DNA from: Reticulitermes speratus
Taxonomy: Eukaryota > Arthropoda > Insecta > Blattodea > Rhinotermitidae
Direction of reading: 5' to 3'
NCBI GenBank assembly: GCA_021186555.1
Contig: JAJKFL010000002.1
Coordinates: 11,592,001 to 11,656,000 of the forward strand
DNA: 64,000 bases
This document shows, in pieces, positions 32,576 through 44,393 of this stretch. The position numbers and the translations under genes were made by a program. Within the stretch, counting starts at the first letter, position 1; each line of letters opens with the position of its first letter. The notes below the pieces were generated by a model that was given only the letters and a program-made list of their open reading frames with translations, searched no databases and was not told the origin of the DNA.

Positions 32576-34135
32576 CTTGTTTAGGAGAGACAGAGATGGT
32601 CATATATCTTCCGAAGTGGCTAAAAGGCGAAAAAGTGGCGATGCCGTTTGCTGTTCCTATGGTCTGGAGAGAGCCAAGCAATCACGCAAATGACTGCTAC
32701 TTCTGCATGGTTCCACCTATTTCTGGAGGCATCACAAGGAAAAAGAAGTGGACAATAGCGTACCCGAATATACAATCTGCTTTCCGACCAGTTCCGCACG
32801 GCGAAGGACTTCCCGTTCCCGAACCTCCGAAAGAATTTTCCATTGATTCAGACGATGAGGAGGGAAGCGAACCGACGTCGGGTTCTCCGCAGCCTTCGGC
32901 ATCTAATGATGATCTATACGTCTACCACGGTGCGTCATCTGCGCCACACATTCTCACCCAAGAAGAACTGAACGATCTTGTTCGCGATCTGGAGCTGTCC
33001 AAGGCCAAAGCGGAGTTACTTGGATCAAGACTTTTAAAGAATGGAATCTTCTCAAGGAAAATGTCCGAGTGACTTCGTTTCGCACTCGTCATGAGCAGTT
33101 GGAGCCTTATTTCAGAAAGGAAGATGACCTTGTGTTCTGCTCCGATGTAGATAGCCTGATGAATGCCCTCGGAATCAAACATGACCCGCAAGAATGGCGA
33201 CTATTCATAGACTCCTCGAAATTGAGTCTCAAAGCGGCGTTGCTGCATAATGGAAACCGACTTCCATCCATTCCGGTCGGACACGCTGTCTACATGAAAG
33301 AAACCTACGACAACCTAAAACAGCTGTTGAACTGTCTTCAATACAGCAAGTATGGCTGGCATCTCTGTTGTGACTTGAAGGTAGTGGCTCTGTTTATGGG
33401 TCTGCAGCTGGGATATACGAAGTACTGCTGTTTTTTATGTGAATGGGACAGTCGAGCAAATACTTTGCACTACGTGAGGAGAGACTGGCCTCAGAGGAAA
33501 TCTCTGAAGGTCGGAGAGAAGAATGTGCAACACCCAGCACTGGCAGAAACGCACAAAATCCTGCTACCGTCCCTACACATCAAACTCGGTGTGATGAAAA
33601 ACTTCGTAAAATCCATGGACCAGACTGGATCAGCTTTCAAGTACTTGGCTGTCAAATTCCCTCGACTCAGCGAAGCGAAAATTAAAGAGGGAATTTTTGT
33701 GGGTCCTCAGATCCGCCAGCTCTTCAGAGACGAGATGTTCGACAACCTGCTTCAGGGTGACAAGAAAAAGCTTGGAACGCGTTTCGTCTGGTGTCAACTA
33801 ACTTCCTCGGGAATGTCAGGGCAGAAAACTACAAGAAACTGGTTGAGGACATGTTGTCTCTGTATCACAAACTTGGCTGCAATATGTCCTTAAAGATCCA
33901 CTTTCTTCATTCCCACTTGGATTTCTTCCCCGACCACTGCGGCATGTTTAGTGATGAGCACGGTGAACGTTTTCACCAGGACATTGCAACGATGGAGAAA
34001 ATATATCAGGGAAACTGGTCCACTTCCATGTTGGCTGACTACTGTTGGACGCTCACCAGAGATGATCCTGATCAGCTATACAAGCGACAGGCAAAGCAAC
34101 GTCGGAAGTGGAAGCGGACCTTTACTGGTACATGT
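32563..34135 (+). pseudogene. transposon-encoded protein of an invertebrate repeat family, two frameshifts
   Basis: Part 1 (32563 to ~33030) includes VWREPSNHANDCYFCMV, a WREP..H..DCYFC motif that may bind zinc, then YPNIQSAFRPVPHGE, an acidic linker (SDDEEGSEPTS) and LTQEELNDLVRDLELSKAKA. Near 33025 (CTTTTAAAG) the frame shifts. Part 2 (~33030-33780) has LVFCSDVDSLMNAL, WRLFIDSSKLSLKAALLHNG, CCDLKVV, CCFLCEWDSRA and LPSLHIKLGVMKNFVKSMD. Near 33770 (AAGAAAAAG) it shifts again. Part 3 (to ~34135) has NFLGN, LHSHLDFFPDHCG, SDEHGERFHQDI and ADYCWTL. The FIDSS, CDLK and GERFH acidic residues could be a DDE-type triad around a C..C..W insertion, which is inference. Both shifts fall at homopolymers, so sequencing error is possible. 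Confidence 0.7.
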
Positions 34136-34158
34136 CATATGTACGTATTACTCTATTA

Positions 34159-34240
34159 TGCAGGGAATACACAAAAGAATGGTGCGGTTTCAAGCCAGCA
34201 GACAAAGTCCAAAGCACCATTCTTTTGTGTATGCCCTGTA
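34159..34240. mobile_element. 82-bp MITE sharing ends with the 9888 element
   Basis: The left end CAGGGAATACACAAAAGAAT and the right end (reverse complement CAGGGCATACACAAAAGAAT) are terminal inverted repeats, continuing GGTGC. TA occurs at 34157-34158 and 34241-34242, the expected target duplication. The ends match those of the mariner-like element at 9888-10482, so it is a minimal derivative of that family. It is nested in the 32493-34355 transposon and supplies the stop codon now ending part 3 of its frame. Confidence 0.8.
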
Positions 34241-34272
34241 TAAGAAACTATTGCGGATTTCTCAGAAATCGT

Positions 34273-34355
34273 AGCCAATTTTGCGTTTTCATTGTCATAT
34301 TCGTGTTCAGCACCTTGAAATCTTTAAGAAATGGCTACTTTAATCTCAGAGGCAT
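34273..34355 (-). repeat. right terminal inverted repeat
   Basis: Reverse complement of the left repeat at 32493-32575, with about 75-80% identity by eye. Confidence 0.7.
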
Positions 34356-34398
34356 GACTTTTATCAAAATTTGTTGTCCAGTGGAAGGCTGTCTCCTG

Positions 34399-34500
34399 TG
34401 AGTGTTGTGTGTTGTCAGGTAGAGGTCTCTGCGACGGGTTGATCACTCGTCCAGAGGAGTCCTACCGAGTGTGGTGTGTCTGAGTGTGATCGTGAAGCCT
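34399..34500 (+). mobile_element. SINE family B fragment, 5'-truncated
   Basis: Contains GTGAGTGTTGTGTGTTGTC, AGGTAGAGGTCTCTGCGACG, CCAGAGGAGTCCTACCGAGT and GTGTGATCGTGAAGCC, the middle and 3' part of the family. The tRNA head is missing. It begins 44 bp beyond the transposon's right end. Confidence 0.7.
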
Positions 34501-35685
34501 TGACCTAATAGCTGACCTAACATTAATACACTTTATACTATGGTAAATCGCGAAAGATTTTCAGTCTTTATACAGTAAATCACTCAGGCCAAAAGTCTGG
34601 CCACTTATGCCTTACAGCCACAGTCATTACAGAACGTATGCGTGTCACGAAAAATTTATATACAGCACGTAGCATGATAACTTCGCAAGAAGAGATTTAC
34701 ATCTATAACAAAACCAGTTCAATACGAACAGTCCCAAAATAATTCATTTTGGGAACAACGTTCTTCAGATTGGGGAGTGTTTTTCAGCCCTCTTAAATCT
34801 ATAAGACATAACGCTTCGGGATTCTAAAGACATAATGACAAAGAAAACGCTTTGAATAGTTTTGAAATGTTATTCAAGTTTGTTGAATATAGGGTACTCA
34901 CTTTCGCTCCTGAACTGTATTCGAATACATGCCAGACGTATAGAGAAACTGAGGCAGCCAGCTCATACAATCCAGTCAAATATTGTCACGGAGAATTGAA
35001 ATGGTTAGCTATCAAATAATAACGCCCACAAATAAATCAGTAAAGCGGGGACTCGAAATACACGCAAATGAACATATTGTTAGAATCCGAAAGGTCCCTT
35101 ACTGCACCAGAAGATGTGCCTCACACGGCTTCACTTTAAACTTGACAACTACAAACCATGCAGAGATGAAGGCCTCGTACTTTGCTTTGTATCTTCTTAG
35201 ACTTCAAAAGTGCTAAGACACTTTTACATGAATGTAAAATTCGGTCTCTCTCTCCCTCTCTTTCTCTCTCTCTCTCTATCTCTCTCTGTGAAGAAAGACA
35301 ATACACAGCTAATAAAAGTAAACGTAAAATTGTCCCTGGGCTTAATTAAGCACCGCGCCTAGATGTATGGGAGAGAGGAGAGGGGAGTATACAGAAGGGA
35401 TAAAATTTAAATGGGTCTAAGTGATTAAATAAAGGCGGGAGACAAAGAGTCAAAAGAAGGTAATATGAAAGAAAGAAATAAAGTGTCAGCAACACAGAAC
35501 ATATGAAAGTTTTAGGTATTAACATATTTATTTATTTAGTCATTCAATCATCCAATCATTATTCACGGTTCAGTGTACAACGTTGTCAGCAGTTATATAA
35601 GGGCGCTGAGTGGTTATAGATCAGACTCTACTAAACGATGAATTAGAAAGGCTGTGGAAGGAAGCGGTGGTGGCCACGTTTCAGG
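34501..35685. other. no recognised gene; (CT)n at 35250-35288
   Basis: Apart from a pyrimidine-rich (CT)n tract near 35250-35288, no repeat family or coding similarity was seen. Confidence 0.3.
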
Positions 35686-35689
35686 TAAT

Positions 35690-35825
35690 ATTCCGTACTT
35701 TGTCTGGAGGGATTGAGAAGAACCATGAACACGTCAGGACAGTTGGTTTCCCAACCGAGAGTGTAACCCTGCAGCTCCCAAAAACGGAAGTCACAAGTCT
35801 TACCGTTTGAGCCAACTTGCTACGT
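35690..35825 (-). mobile_element. tRNA-like SINE head, degenerate
   Basis: Minus strand: AGTTGGCTCAAACGGTAAGA (A-box-like) near 35815, and GGTTACACTCTCGGTTGGG (B-box-like) near 35765. It is similar in layout to 2600-2695. Confidence 0.35.
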
Positions 35826-36555
35826 GAAAAACATGCGGAGCGAAACAAATTAAGACAGAAAGAGCGAAATATAAAAACTGAGACAAAACAATAATGCATA
35901 CAAAAAGTAAGAAAATAATGAGGGAAAGAAAAATACGACTAAATGAAATAAAAAATAAATAAATAAACATGGGGGAAAGGAACGAAGAAACAGGCACGCA
36001 AAACACAGCTAAAAAATCGTCGAAAGACAGAAAATAAGGTTGAAAGAACGAAAGAAATAAATAACAGAAAAAACGAAAAGAGAACCCCCTCTGCATTACT
36101 CCGTTTAGCAGCAGTGCGTCAATAGCGTCGATATGTAAAGGTGTCTGTCACCGGCAGAGAGCTGCAGGCCCTTCACTGTATTTAAATTCCACTCTGGATT
36201 AGTTACACTCGCCCGTGTGTGAAGACGCGATAAGCGCAGTTAAAAGAGTTCAGCTTTACCCAACGGCCGGCTTCATGTTAGTCTATGGCACAAAACAGAG
36301 TGCTGTAAAGTATTTCAGGAAAAACTCTGTCATTATCAGCAGGGGTGAATTTAGAGGGTTTTATGGCTTCTATGGAAGGACAGCAGTGAGTTTGTGCAAG
36401 AGCTTATGACACACTGGGTCTTGTATAAGGTGCAAGAACCATTCCCATTATTAACAGAAGTGCTTACGTCATGTACCATACGAATGTCATCATAAAACAG
36501 CTACCCAATAGTAACTGTCAGCAACACTCCTAACATAGGTCCTATATATATCTAT
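35826..36555. other. no recognised feature
   Basis: Purine-rich, A-rich sequence (35830-36080) gives a minus-strand open frame full of F, S and L, a composition effect. Nothing else was recognised. Confidence 0.3.
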
Positions 36556-36559
36556 CTAT

Positions 36560-36900
36560 ATTATTAGGGTGATCATTAAGGATAATTAGAAGGGCGATGC
36601 ATGTGACACTTAAGGAACAGAAGAGAAATGTATAGAGGTATTTGGTGGGGAAAACTGAAGGGTATAAACCATTTGGAAGAACTAGGCGTGGATGGGAGGA
36701 GGATAATATTAAAATAGACCTTACAGAAATAGGATGGGAGGTCATGAACTTCACTTATCTGGATCAAGACAGAACAAGAGGAGGGCTCTTGTGAACACGG
36801 CAATAAACATTCTGGCTCCATAAAATTCGGGGAACTGCTAGACTATCTCGAAAACTAATAGCTTCTCAAGAGGGTCTGCCCCATGGAGTCCGTTAATCAG
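36560..36900 (+). pseudogene. LINE ORF2 C-terminus and 3' region (LRVP family)
   Basis: Read plus across frames: YLVGKTEGYKPFGRTRRGWE then EDNIKIDLTEIGWEV and YLDQDRTR, followed by a decayed end and a non-coding tail (TAGCTTCTCAAGAGGGTCTG, CCCCATGGAGTCCGTTAAT). This matches the [20 protein letters not shown]...LAQDR order of the family. The tail matches that of 4570-4775. Frameshifts are present. Confidence 0.7.
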
Positions 36901-39830
36901 TCAATCATGATCTTCATTTACGCCAATGCTGCGAGAACCATTACATTATGCTCCAGTAGCCGAATCATCCACACAACTGCGTCCGACGCCCCAGCAATAT
37001 CATGGTTCTACTGCTCTAGCTGAACCTTATCTTACATTCCTAAAGGATATGTTGCTTGGCTACAACAGTATGATCAATTGGCTAGAAGACGGTAACAGCT
37101 GTTGTAACGTCCTCAATAGCATTTGGACACGGCACAAATGGTGTCTCAGTCCACTTGCATACATAGCACGAAATATTTCACTTAGAAGTAATGAACCCTA
37201 TGGTCTCTATCAGTTTGTTTACGATCAGTGAAAGAAATCATGCTATACACGTTGATAAATTACTCCAAAATTATGTTGGACATTTTGGACAGTGTCCAAT
37301 ATATAAGGTATATATTTAATTACACGAAGTTTCGGAAGTTTCTTACCTAAAGTAAACTAAACTATGTGAGATCTGTGGTTATTACGACGGTGAAAATTAA
37401 AATTAGTCTTCCAGGATGAAATGTCATGTAGTCTGGCATAGATGCCAACACTGTGAAGGGATTTGCTGTTTCCATCTTCAAGGGACTGTCGGCCACTATG
37501 CTGTCTTACTTTTAATCCGGCATCTTTGATTCTTGTGATGACAGAACTCTTAAGAAACTTGTCACAGAAGCAGGTCTGCAACTTACATTCAGAACACACT
37601 TTACCACTGTAACGAAATGGCCGAGAACTTTTAAATCTGCCATAACTTGGCAGGACTTTTTCGTTCAGTCACAAATATTACCTTCACGCTCCCCCCGTGC
37701 CAGGTCTACCCCTCACACCCTCTATGTCGCACCCATTACTTTCATGCAATTTACTGCCTTCAGAAATCGAACATCCAAGAATCTCAATTCCAACGTGAGC
37801 AGACTGTTAACGGACAGCATTTCCAATATTTATTATATTCGTAAAAGATTTCGTTACAGCTACAATAGTGATTGCAAAGGTGTACAAATGCGCTGGTCGT
37901 CATTCTGCTACTTCAATAGCCTTGATATTAATTTATTTCAGATCGAAATCTATTGCCAGGACACAAATTGTAGAACAGATTACGCAATATTTTCGTCGCA
38001 ACTGCATCCTTAAATATGATAAGCCATCAACATAATCAGCATCGTCACCAAGGTAAATTTCTGAGCCTTCCGGTCCGTTCTATCCTTCTAATCCCTCAGC
38101 CGTCGTTTCGACAATCCAGTAAGCCTTCTTCCTTGCATATAAAAATCATGAAATGTCTAGGCAGAAGATGCGGTTTCATTCTCCACATGTGGTGTGTCCA
38201 TTAATTACGTCATTTCCCAATTTATTATGAAAATAAATATTTTTAATTTGGTTATTATTCTTGTTATTCCTAATTTCGTCTTTTCATATAGACAGAGTAT
38301 TTAGTATACAGACATATTTTGTTTAGAAATTTCAACAGTGCCGTTTCTATTCTTTGTCTACAATTGAAACTGTTTGTGTATTTATCGTCCCCCTACTTCA
38401 GAATCGCTGTCTCACACACCTGACAAAATCTACTTAGTTTCATCTCTAAATTTTATTCTAAATTAAGGAAATAGGCCGATATTATTAGATCTAAATGTTA
38501 TATCTACTAATTTTTTTGTGAAATATGCGACGCAAACTGCGAAAATTTCAATTGTGCAATAATCTACTACAATATTCTAAAATTCATATATTCCCTTTTA
38601 AATAAGTCTAGCTGTGTTATTAAATACAGCACTTCATTTATTCTGGACACATTCTGTAATAGATATACATTACAGAATCCAACTCGCTGGAATAAAATTT
38701 CCATAACTTATGGAGTGGAAACAGTCTGTTATCTCTCAAAATACATTGCACATATACAGTACATGTTCTGCTTAAACATTTACTGGTCCCGTGTATTGTT
38801 CAGATCTTCGCCTCTCACCGTAAATTGTTGGCTATTGTTTTAATTTCTACAACCAATCTCTGACCTTAAAACGTTTTGAACCTTGAGGTACACAGCTGTG
38901 TAGCTTACGACAGTATAACCATGGGTTTCAGCCCCATCTGTACAGAAGTAAAGAGCCCCTTGCATTAGTAATGTTTAGTGTTGTATACCAGTGACAGTTA
39001 ATAAACATCTCAGATAGCACAGTGAGAGGAAAACAACAAGGAAAAAGAGAAGAAATTGTGGAAGAGACAAAGCATCTCTATCATCGTACAATAATACTGA
39101 AGATTATGATTTCCTGAATGTGGCGCCATTAGTCTATGGAAATTCACCGACGATTCGTAGGAACGTACTGACTCCATCTACAATGCACAAGATACTACCA
39201 ATCCCAAAAAGATTCTGTCGTAGTTACCGCTGTGAGAACCTCCAACGTCAAATTATATAAGACGACGCATGGCTTTCCTTGGTTGTCATTCGTTTCCATA
39301 TAAACCAAATATAACAGCACCACTAGATGACAGCAATAAACGACAGTGGAAATATTGTTATCGGACAAATCCAGGTTCGAAGCCACATGAGATCTCGGGA
39401 CATAATTAACTCCTTGTAGAGGGATAGCTGGATATTTTCGGGAAGCTAGTTAGTACGAGAGCGACCAAAGCAGGATGAGGGCAATGACTGCGGCGAACCC
39501 CAGCCAAAGGACAGAGTTAGGTTTACCATGTGTCGACTGTCAAAAACTGGCGAAGTTTGAGAGTAGGCACCTCTTTGTGTAATTCAATACTTGACCGTTT
39601 CTGCGGTACTAAATTCTTGAGTAGAAGGTTACGAACGGCCACGCCTCGATTTGGCCAGTAATCGCAGATCTGGGGATTCCGGAGTTATTTCAGGGAATAC
39701 CAGCACGACTTTTAGGACAGCCAATTAGGAGTTGGAATACAAAAACTTGAATTTTGGCCTACGGGAGACAGTGAAATACGTATTTCATCCAATAGAATAT
39801 ATTTAGGAAGTCAGGAGGGGGTGAGCTAGA
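36901..39830. other. no recognised gene
   Basis: The longest frame (36926-37231 plus, 101 codons) and a cysteine-containing minus frame (37357-37599, starting MCSECKLQTCFCDKF) are not recognisable, and no splice-bounded exon could be argued. AT-rich sequence prevails from 38200 to 38800. Confidence 0.3.
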
Positions 39831-39835
39831 TTGAG

Positions 39836-40420
39836 TGTGACGAGGGAGTTGGTACGTAAATTTTACAAAACTCCGTTTTGGAATGCGAGAGTGGACAGAC
39901 GCATAATTGCTGCGCTCCGTAAATTTTGGACTTACACAACTAAATTCTAACTAGAAAACATCATAAATACGGATTAGTTAAATTAAAGTTTGTAAATAAT
40001 TACAGGGATTGTAATGTTTGTTATTAAGAAATATCACTCGTGAATTTCAAACTTAAATTATGGAAACACAGTGAAAGGTGAAAATATATCGTGTGTTTAC
40101 TTCAAAGTGTTGCAAGAGATTGCATCTAACACAGTAAACAGTGTAAAAAAATATTATTAAATAAAGTGTTGCAGAAATAAAACCAAGTGTAACTGTGTAA
40201 TCAAGAGTGTTGTTAGTTCAATGTAGTCAGATGTGTTGCAAAGCTGAATCACGACGCACCACATGTAAATAATCCCTTGAGAATGTCCTCAGATCTATCG
40301 AAATGAGAAGTCGGCACACCACCATCACTTTATGCAGATCTCTGCGAACTGAGCAAAAGAAGAAGAAAAAGATAAAGAAGAAGATGGTGGGACGACAGCA
40401 GTAGCAATTGGCGACCAACA
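39836..40420 (+). mobile_element. candidate LTR followed by a primer-binding-like site
   Basis: A segment that could start TGTGACGAGGGAGTTGG and end GCAGTAGCA contains AATAAA (40161) in a TG-rich context. It is followed directly by ATTGGCGACCAACACGTGGG (40408-40427), which resembles the TGGCG.CC primer-binding site downstream of the 5' LTR of Ty3-type retrotransposons. No gag or pol frame follows and no second LTR was found, so this is tentative. Confidence 0.3.
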
Positions 40421-41377
40421 CGTGGGGGCACGAAATAGTCCAGGAGCATCCAAAGCAGTAACAATACGTACTTACGTGTATATTATAGTGTCGAACTTTG
40501 CCGGGAAAAGGCAGAAACGCTTAGTCTATTAATCCGCGTTTCCAATGTTTGAAGAAGCATGTGTTAGTGTGCGTTCAGAGAAAAAATCAAATTAAAGTCA
40601 GATCAAGTAGTAATAAGCAGAACAGTAGCGCTTCTGTTATGAAATGTGGTGTTGCTAGACTACTGCCGTTAGGCTCTTGTCTATCCAACTGTCTATTCAG
40701 GTCTTCTCAAATTCACAGCGCTCATACTCAATGGAACTGTGATATCAAAATGTCCCCCCTCATGGGCTATAATGTTTAAGCGCGAATCACAAACCGCTTA
40801 TCCGTGGAAACCGTACCTATGGATCGGCACAGTAGTTCGCGCATTCAAGGTATATATTTACAAAAGCTACAATAAAGATGGTTTTAATAGTGCATCGGTT
40901 GGTGTGAATATTGTTTAACTATGGATCGGATTTATCACAATTATCCTTTCTATATCGGCACACAGTATGTTCAATTGTCCAGAATATAATTCCTCGCTGC
41001 TTTGGTCTTAAAAGGATAATCGCATACCTTTCAGCAACCAGGCTGTCCTTTAGCTGTTAGGGGAAACTGTGACAGTGAATAACACGAAGTTTGATATTCA
41101 ACGGCAACATAAAACGGAAAATATTTAATGTATTTAACAGTGTGCACCGCCTACGTGAATTACAATCAGTTTTATATCGAAACATAAGGAATTAAATAGG
41201 AATAATACATATATATGTGTGCATATATAGCCTGTATATATAATTCATCTGTTTGAAATACAGCTACTAAAATTTGCATACAATATAACACATCAACACA
41301 GCAGATGTGACAAAAGTTAAGATCAAAATTTTAATAATATTACGCATATTGAACACCATTTTTATGTAGTTGTACAG

Positions 41378-41415
41378 AGCCTGAGGATGGCTTAAGAAAG
41401 CCGAAACATGTAGCT
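41378..41415 (+). ncRNA. type I hammerhead-ribozyme-like motif, intact core
   Basis: Stem I AGC (41378-41380) with GCU (41413-41415); core CUGAGGA (41381-41387); stem II GGCUU/AAGCC (41389-41393 with 41398-41402); GAAA (41403-41406); stem III C-AU-G and UA, with predicted cleavage after 41412. The core is intact, but stem I is only three pairs before a mismatch. No second arm was found nearby. Confidence 0.55.
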
Positions 41416-41429
41416 GTTGGGTCTATATC

Positions 41430-44010
41430 AAAACTATTATTTCGTTCATTAAAACAGTTTGACTTTATATGTACTCTGCATTCTGACTAACATTCAGTAT
41501 GATTTATACGTTTCACACGAAGCATATTTCTAAAATTTTATCGACATCGGCGCAAGAAGATTCAACTCATCTTAGAAACCTCCATCGCTTCTTCCTACCC
41601 TTTTAAACCATCAAATGCCGGACGTCAGTTCACCCATGTTTCCATGGTAACGCATAAATTCTCTTCCTGAAAAGTCAGGAATAGTCAACTATAAATGCTT
41701 AAAGATGGCTTTGAGCAGTTTCTTTCACCGCTCTAAGAACATCAAACCTTCAGAGGAAAAGGAACATTGATTTTAAGCGAATATGTTGTGTGTAGCAACT
41801 CAAGCATTAAGACACGGGTTTAACGGTCGATAATTAGACACTTGGACCCTTGCTGAAATCCGAAACTTGCAAAGGAAATTCGGTTTATCCTTCCTCTGTG
41901 TCGAGCCGTATAAAAGACGCTTAGTGCAGTTTCTGTATGCTAATATTACGATATGACATTGCAAAACAAAATCGTTACCCCGCAGAAAGGGCACATGAAA
42001 TGATGCCCTTAAGAAGTTAATAAGGGTTTATCTTCCCAGACAAACTTTCATAGGCGTTATAACAGGTCGACTAATCTGGTTTAAGCCATCCAAAGAGTGA
42101 TACGGGAAGGAAGGAAGAGAAGCGGTTGATAAAAGATTACGGTGCCATCATCTGTTGATTATTGTATTAACTCTATCAAGAACGTTAATGGTTGCAATTA
42201 CAGTCGTTTATTGATGAATCAGTACACAGTAAATGAGACTTGAGACTTCTGAGGGTTTCGTTATGTACCAATGTAAAAAAAAAATATCGACGTTTCGGTT
42301 GAACCTTCTGCCGACATTTTCAGGCTCAGGAAATTGGTATACCTTACCAAAAATACTAGAAGTTAGAAATGATCATTCTGTAACAGGAATAAAATTTCAA
42401 CACAATTCTCATTCGTTTTCTTTCATCATTTAATCATCATTTTCCACCACATTCTTCACTATCATCATCCACTATTCCTCTCAATCTTTCAATTGTCTTT
42501 TCCCGTCAAAAAATAACAACAATAATAATAACAACAATGACAAAACACTACTATGGAGATATCCGAAGATTAAAGGAGTTGTACAGCTGACGACCAAAAA
42601 CAGTCCAGCAAATTTTTTGCAGCGTCTTTCCGTTCCTTTTAAATGCGTACTGCCAGTAAACACGCCCCCATATTTCTTACAACGGACGCTGACGCCTTTC
42701 ATTACAATGCGCCTTGCATACGCAATACACAACATCTGTTTACTATGAATTCACTCTGGTGCATGCACAACACACAGTGAATCTTTGTCTCCGCATTTCT
42801 CTTTTCTCCAAGGAAAAAAACTTCTCCCTTCCCTTCATCTTTTCCTCATTAAAAGCTCACAAAAGCTTCTATGTTTCTATGGCAACCCCACTTCGTTTCA
42901 TACATACACACGCTACCACCGCAAGTACATACAGCAGGAGTGTCCAAATTCATGGTTCTTTTTTTTTATTTAACGTCGGCTTATCAACTGAATTAATTAG
43001 ATGCTCAAATCGTCAAATAAGGGCATAATTCCGAATAATAAACTGCGAACTACATGAAGCAATAGTGGCCCAATATAAGACACCCCAAAATTTTCCTACA
43101 GGAAAATAAGGAACAATTCAGCCACTATACATCAGCGTTTCTAAACCCTTTTCTATCCACGTTCCCCGTGTTTTCAAAACGAATATGGAAGGCCTACCCC
43201 ATGGTCTCAGAATGCCAAAAACAGTTTTCTAAATTCATTATCAACAGTGAGCAAAGTCACCGGTTCTGATTCCTCTTTATCACCATCACCATATTCAGCT
43301 ATCGACAGATACAGTGCTTTACTGATAACTACCATCGTAACTTCACGTACCCCTTTGTCTGAAGAGTGGAAATTCATGTACCCATTTCAGCGACAAGTTA
43401 ATTTTTATCTAGGTGTATCTGAAACCAAGTGATAGCTTGCGTTATATACTCCAAATTAATAAAAACTTTACTTATTCCTTACACAGACAGGATTGTACAA
43501 AAGAAAAGCATCAACATGTTTTCATGGCCTATTGACATTTGTTTGATGATGCATAAAAGACATTTTTACACATCCTCTCATGAGGCTTATGTTACCCGAG
43601 AGGGTATGTGTACCCTCCACTTCTGAATCATCTGAATAGAAGGTAGCCTGAAGCAGGTAAGGGAGGGCAGAAACATCAAGAATATGCGTCCAGAACATTT
43701 TCTGCTCACTATCAATACTTCATGTAATATCTGCTGCCCTCTCTTGCCGTCACCTAATTAAATATTCAAGAATTGTGAAAATATCTCCCATTCAAGGAGG
43801 AAACGTAAGGACATATGACACACGACTCGTCAGTCTATAGTCATTTAATGTCGCTCCTTCGGCTGCAGCTACAAGATCTGTCTAGATTACCTAAACAAAC
43901 CTTCATGCCATTCGCAGATGTACGGGCACCTAACATTCTGCAACCTGCTCCTTCACAAGTTACGACGTATGTTGTGTTTATACTTAATATTATACATATT
44001 CCGTGCAGTT
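41430..44010. other. no recognised gene
   Basis: No coding similarity was seen. A minus-strand relic near 42285-42332 reads CUGAAAA...ACCGAAACGUCG and could be a decayed ribozyme-type end. Confidence 0.3.
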
Positions 44011-44070
44011 GCTTTACATATGTCAGTTTTTTACCACCAACCACTTCACACTATATTTATTTTTACACTA

Positions 44071-44098
44071 CTACATGTTTCGGCGATCATCAGGGAGT
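44071..44098 (-). ncRNA. hammerhead-like motif lacking stem II
   Basis: Minus strand: ACUCC, CUGAUGA (44087-44093), a residual UCGCC instead of the stem-loop, GAAACAUGUA, then GUAGU. The stem II deletion should inactivate it. The rest matches the partner arm at 44394-44438. Confidence 0.5.
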
Positions 44099-44393
44099 CA
44101 ACGTACATAGACATTTGCAACGTACATCGTGACTCTGAATGGTAAATGTGCATAGTATACAGTACATAGATATTACCTAAGAAGTAAACAACCGTGTACT
44201 ACAGCTAGGGGTCTCCACCCTACAAAACCTAGAACTGGTTGAGAGACAGATATTTGGAGACAGATTTTATACAGATTTTTATGTAATAACATACTGCATT
44301 TTAACATATGTATTTTAAACTGTAAAATCAGTGACGACTACGACAATTACCATTCAGAGACACGATAAACGCTGCAAATGTCTATGTACGTTG

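Larger units (their letters stand above)
32493..34355 (+). mobile_element. DNA transposon with 83-bp terminal inverted repeats, inactive
   Basis: The left end 32493-32575 (ATGCCTTTGAAATTAAAATA ... GAGGTGCTGAACACGAA ... TTGGCT) is an imperfect inverse of 34273-34355. The two outer borders are estimates; no target duplication was proven, so the superfamily is open. The single protein-coding region between them (32563 to ~34135) belongs to a protein family I remember as widespread and multicopy in invertebrate genomes. It has at least two frameshifts and a nested MITE at its 3' end. The combination of one long coding region and paired ends argues for a cut-and-paste element. Confidence 0.65.

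Noticed and set aside
35800-36096. Minus-strand frame rich in F, L and S as a membrane protein
   Set aside because: It arises from an A/G-rich plus strand; the composition alone gives hydrophobic residues.
36926-37231. 101-codon plus-strand frame as a gene
   Set aside because: No recognisable similarity, no flanking exon and no repeat evidence; it is left unassigned.
37357-37599. Cysteine-containing minus frame (MCSECKLQTCFCDKF) as a transposase zinc-finger tail
   Set aside because: The spacing of cysteines does not fit the piggyBac-type C-terminal finger well, and no terminal repeats were found.
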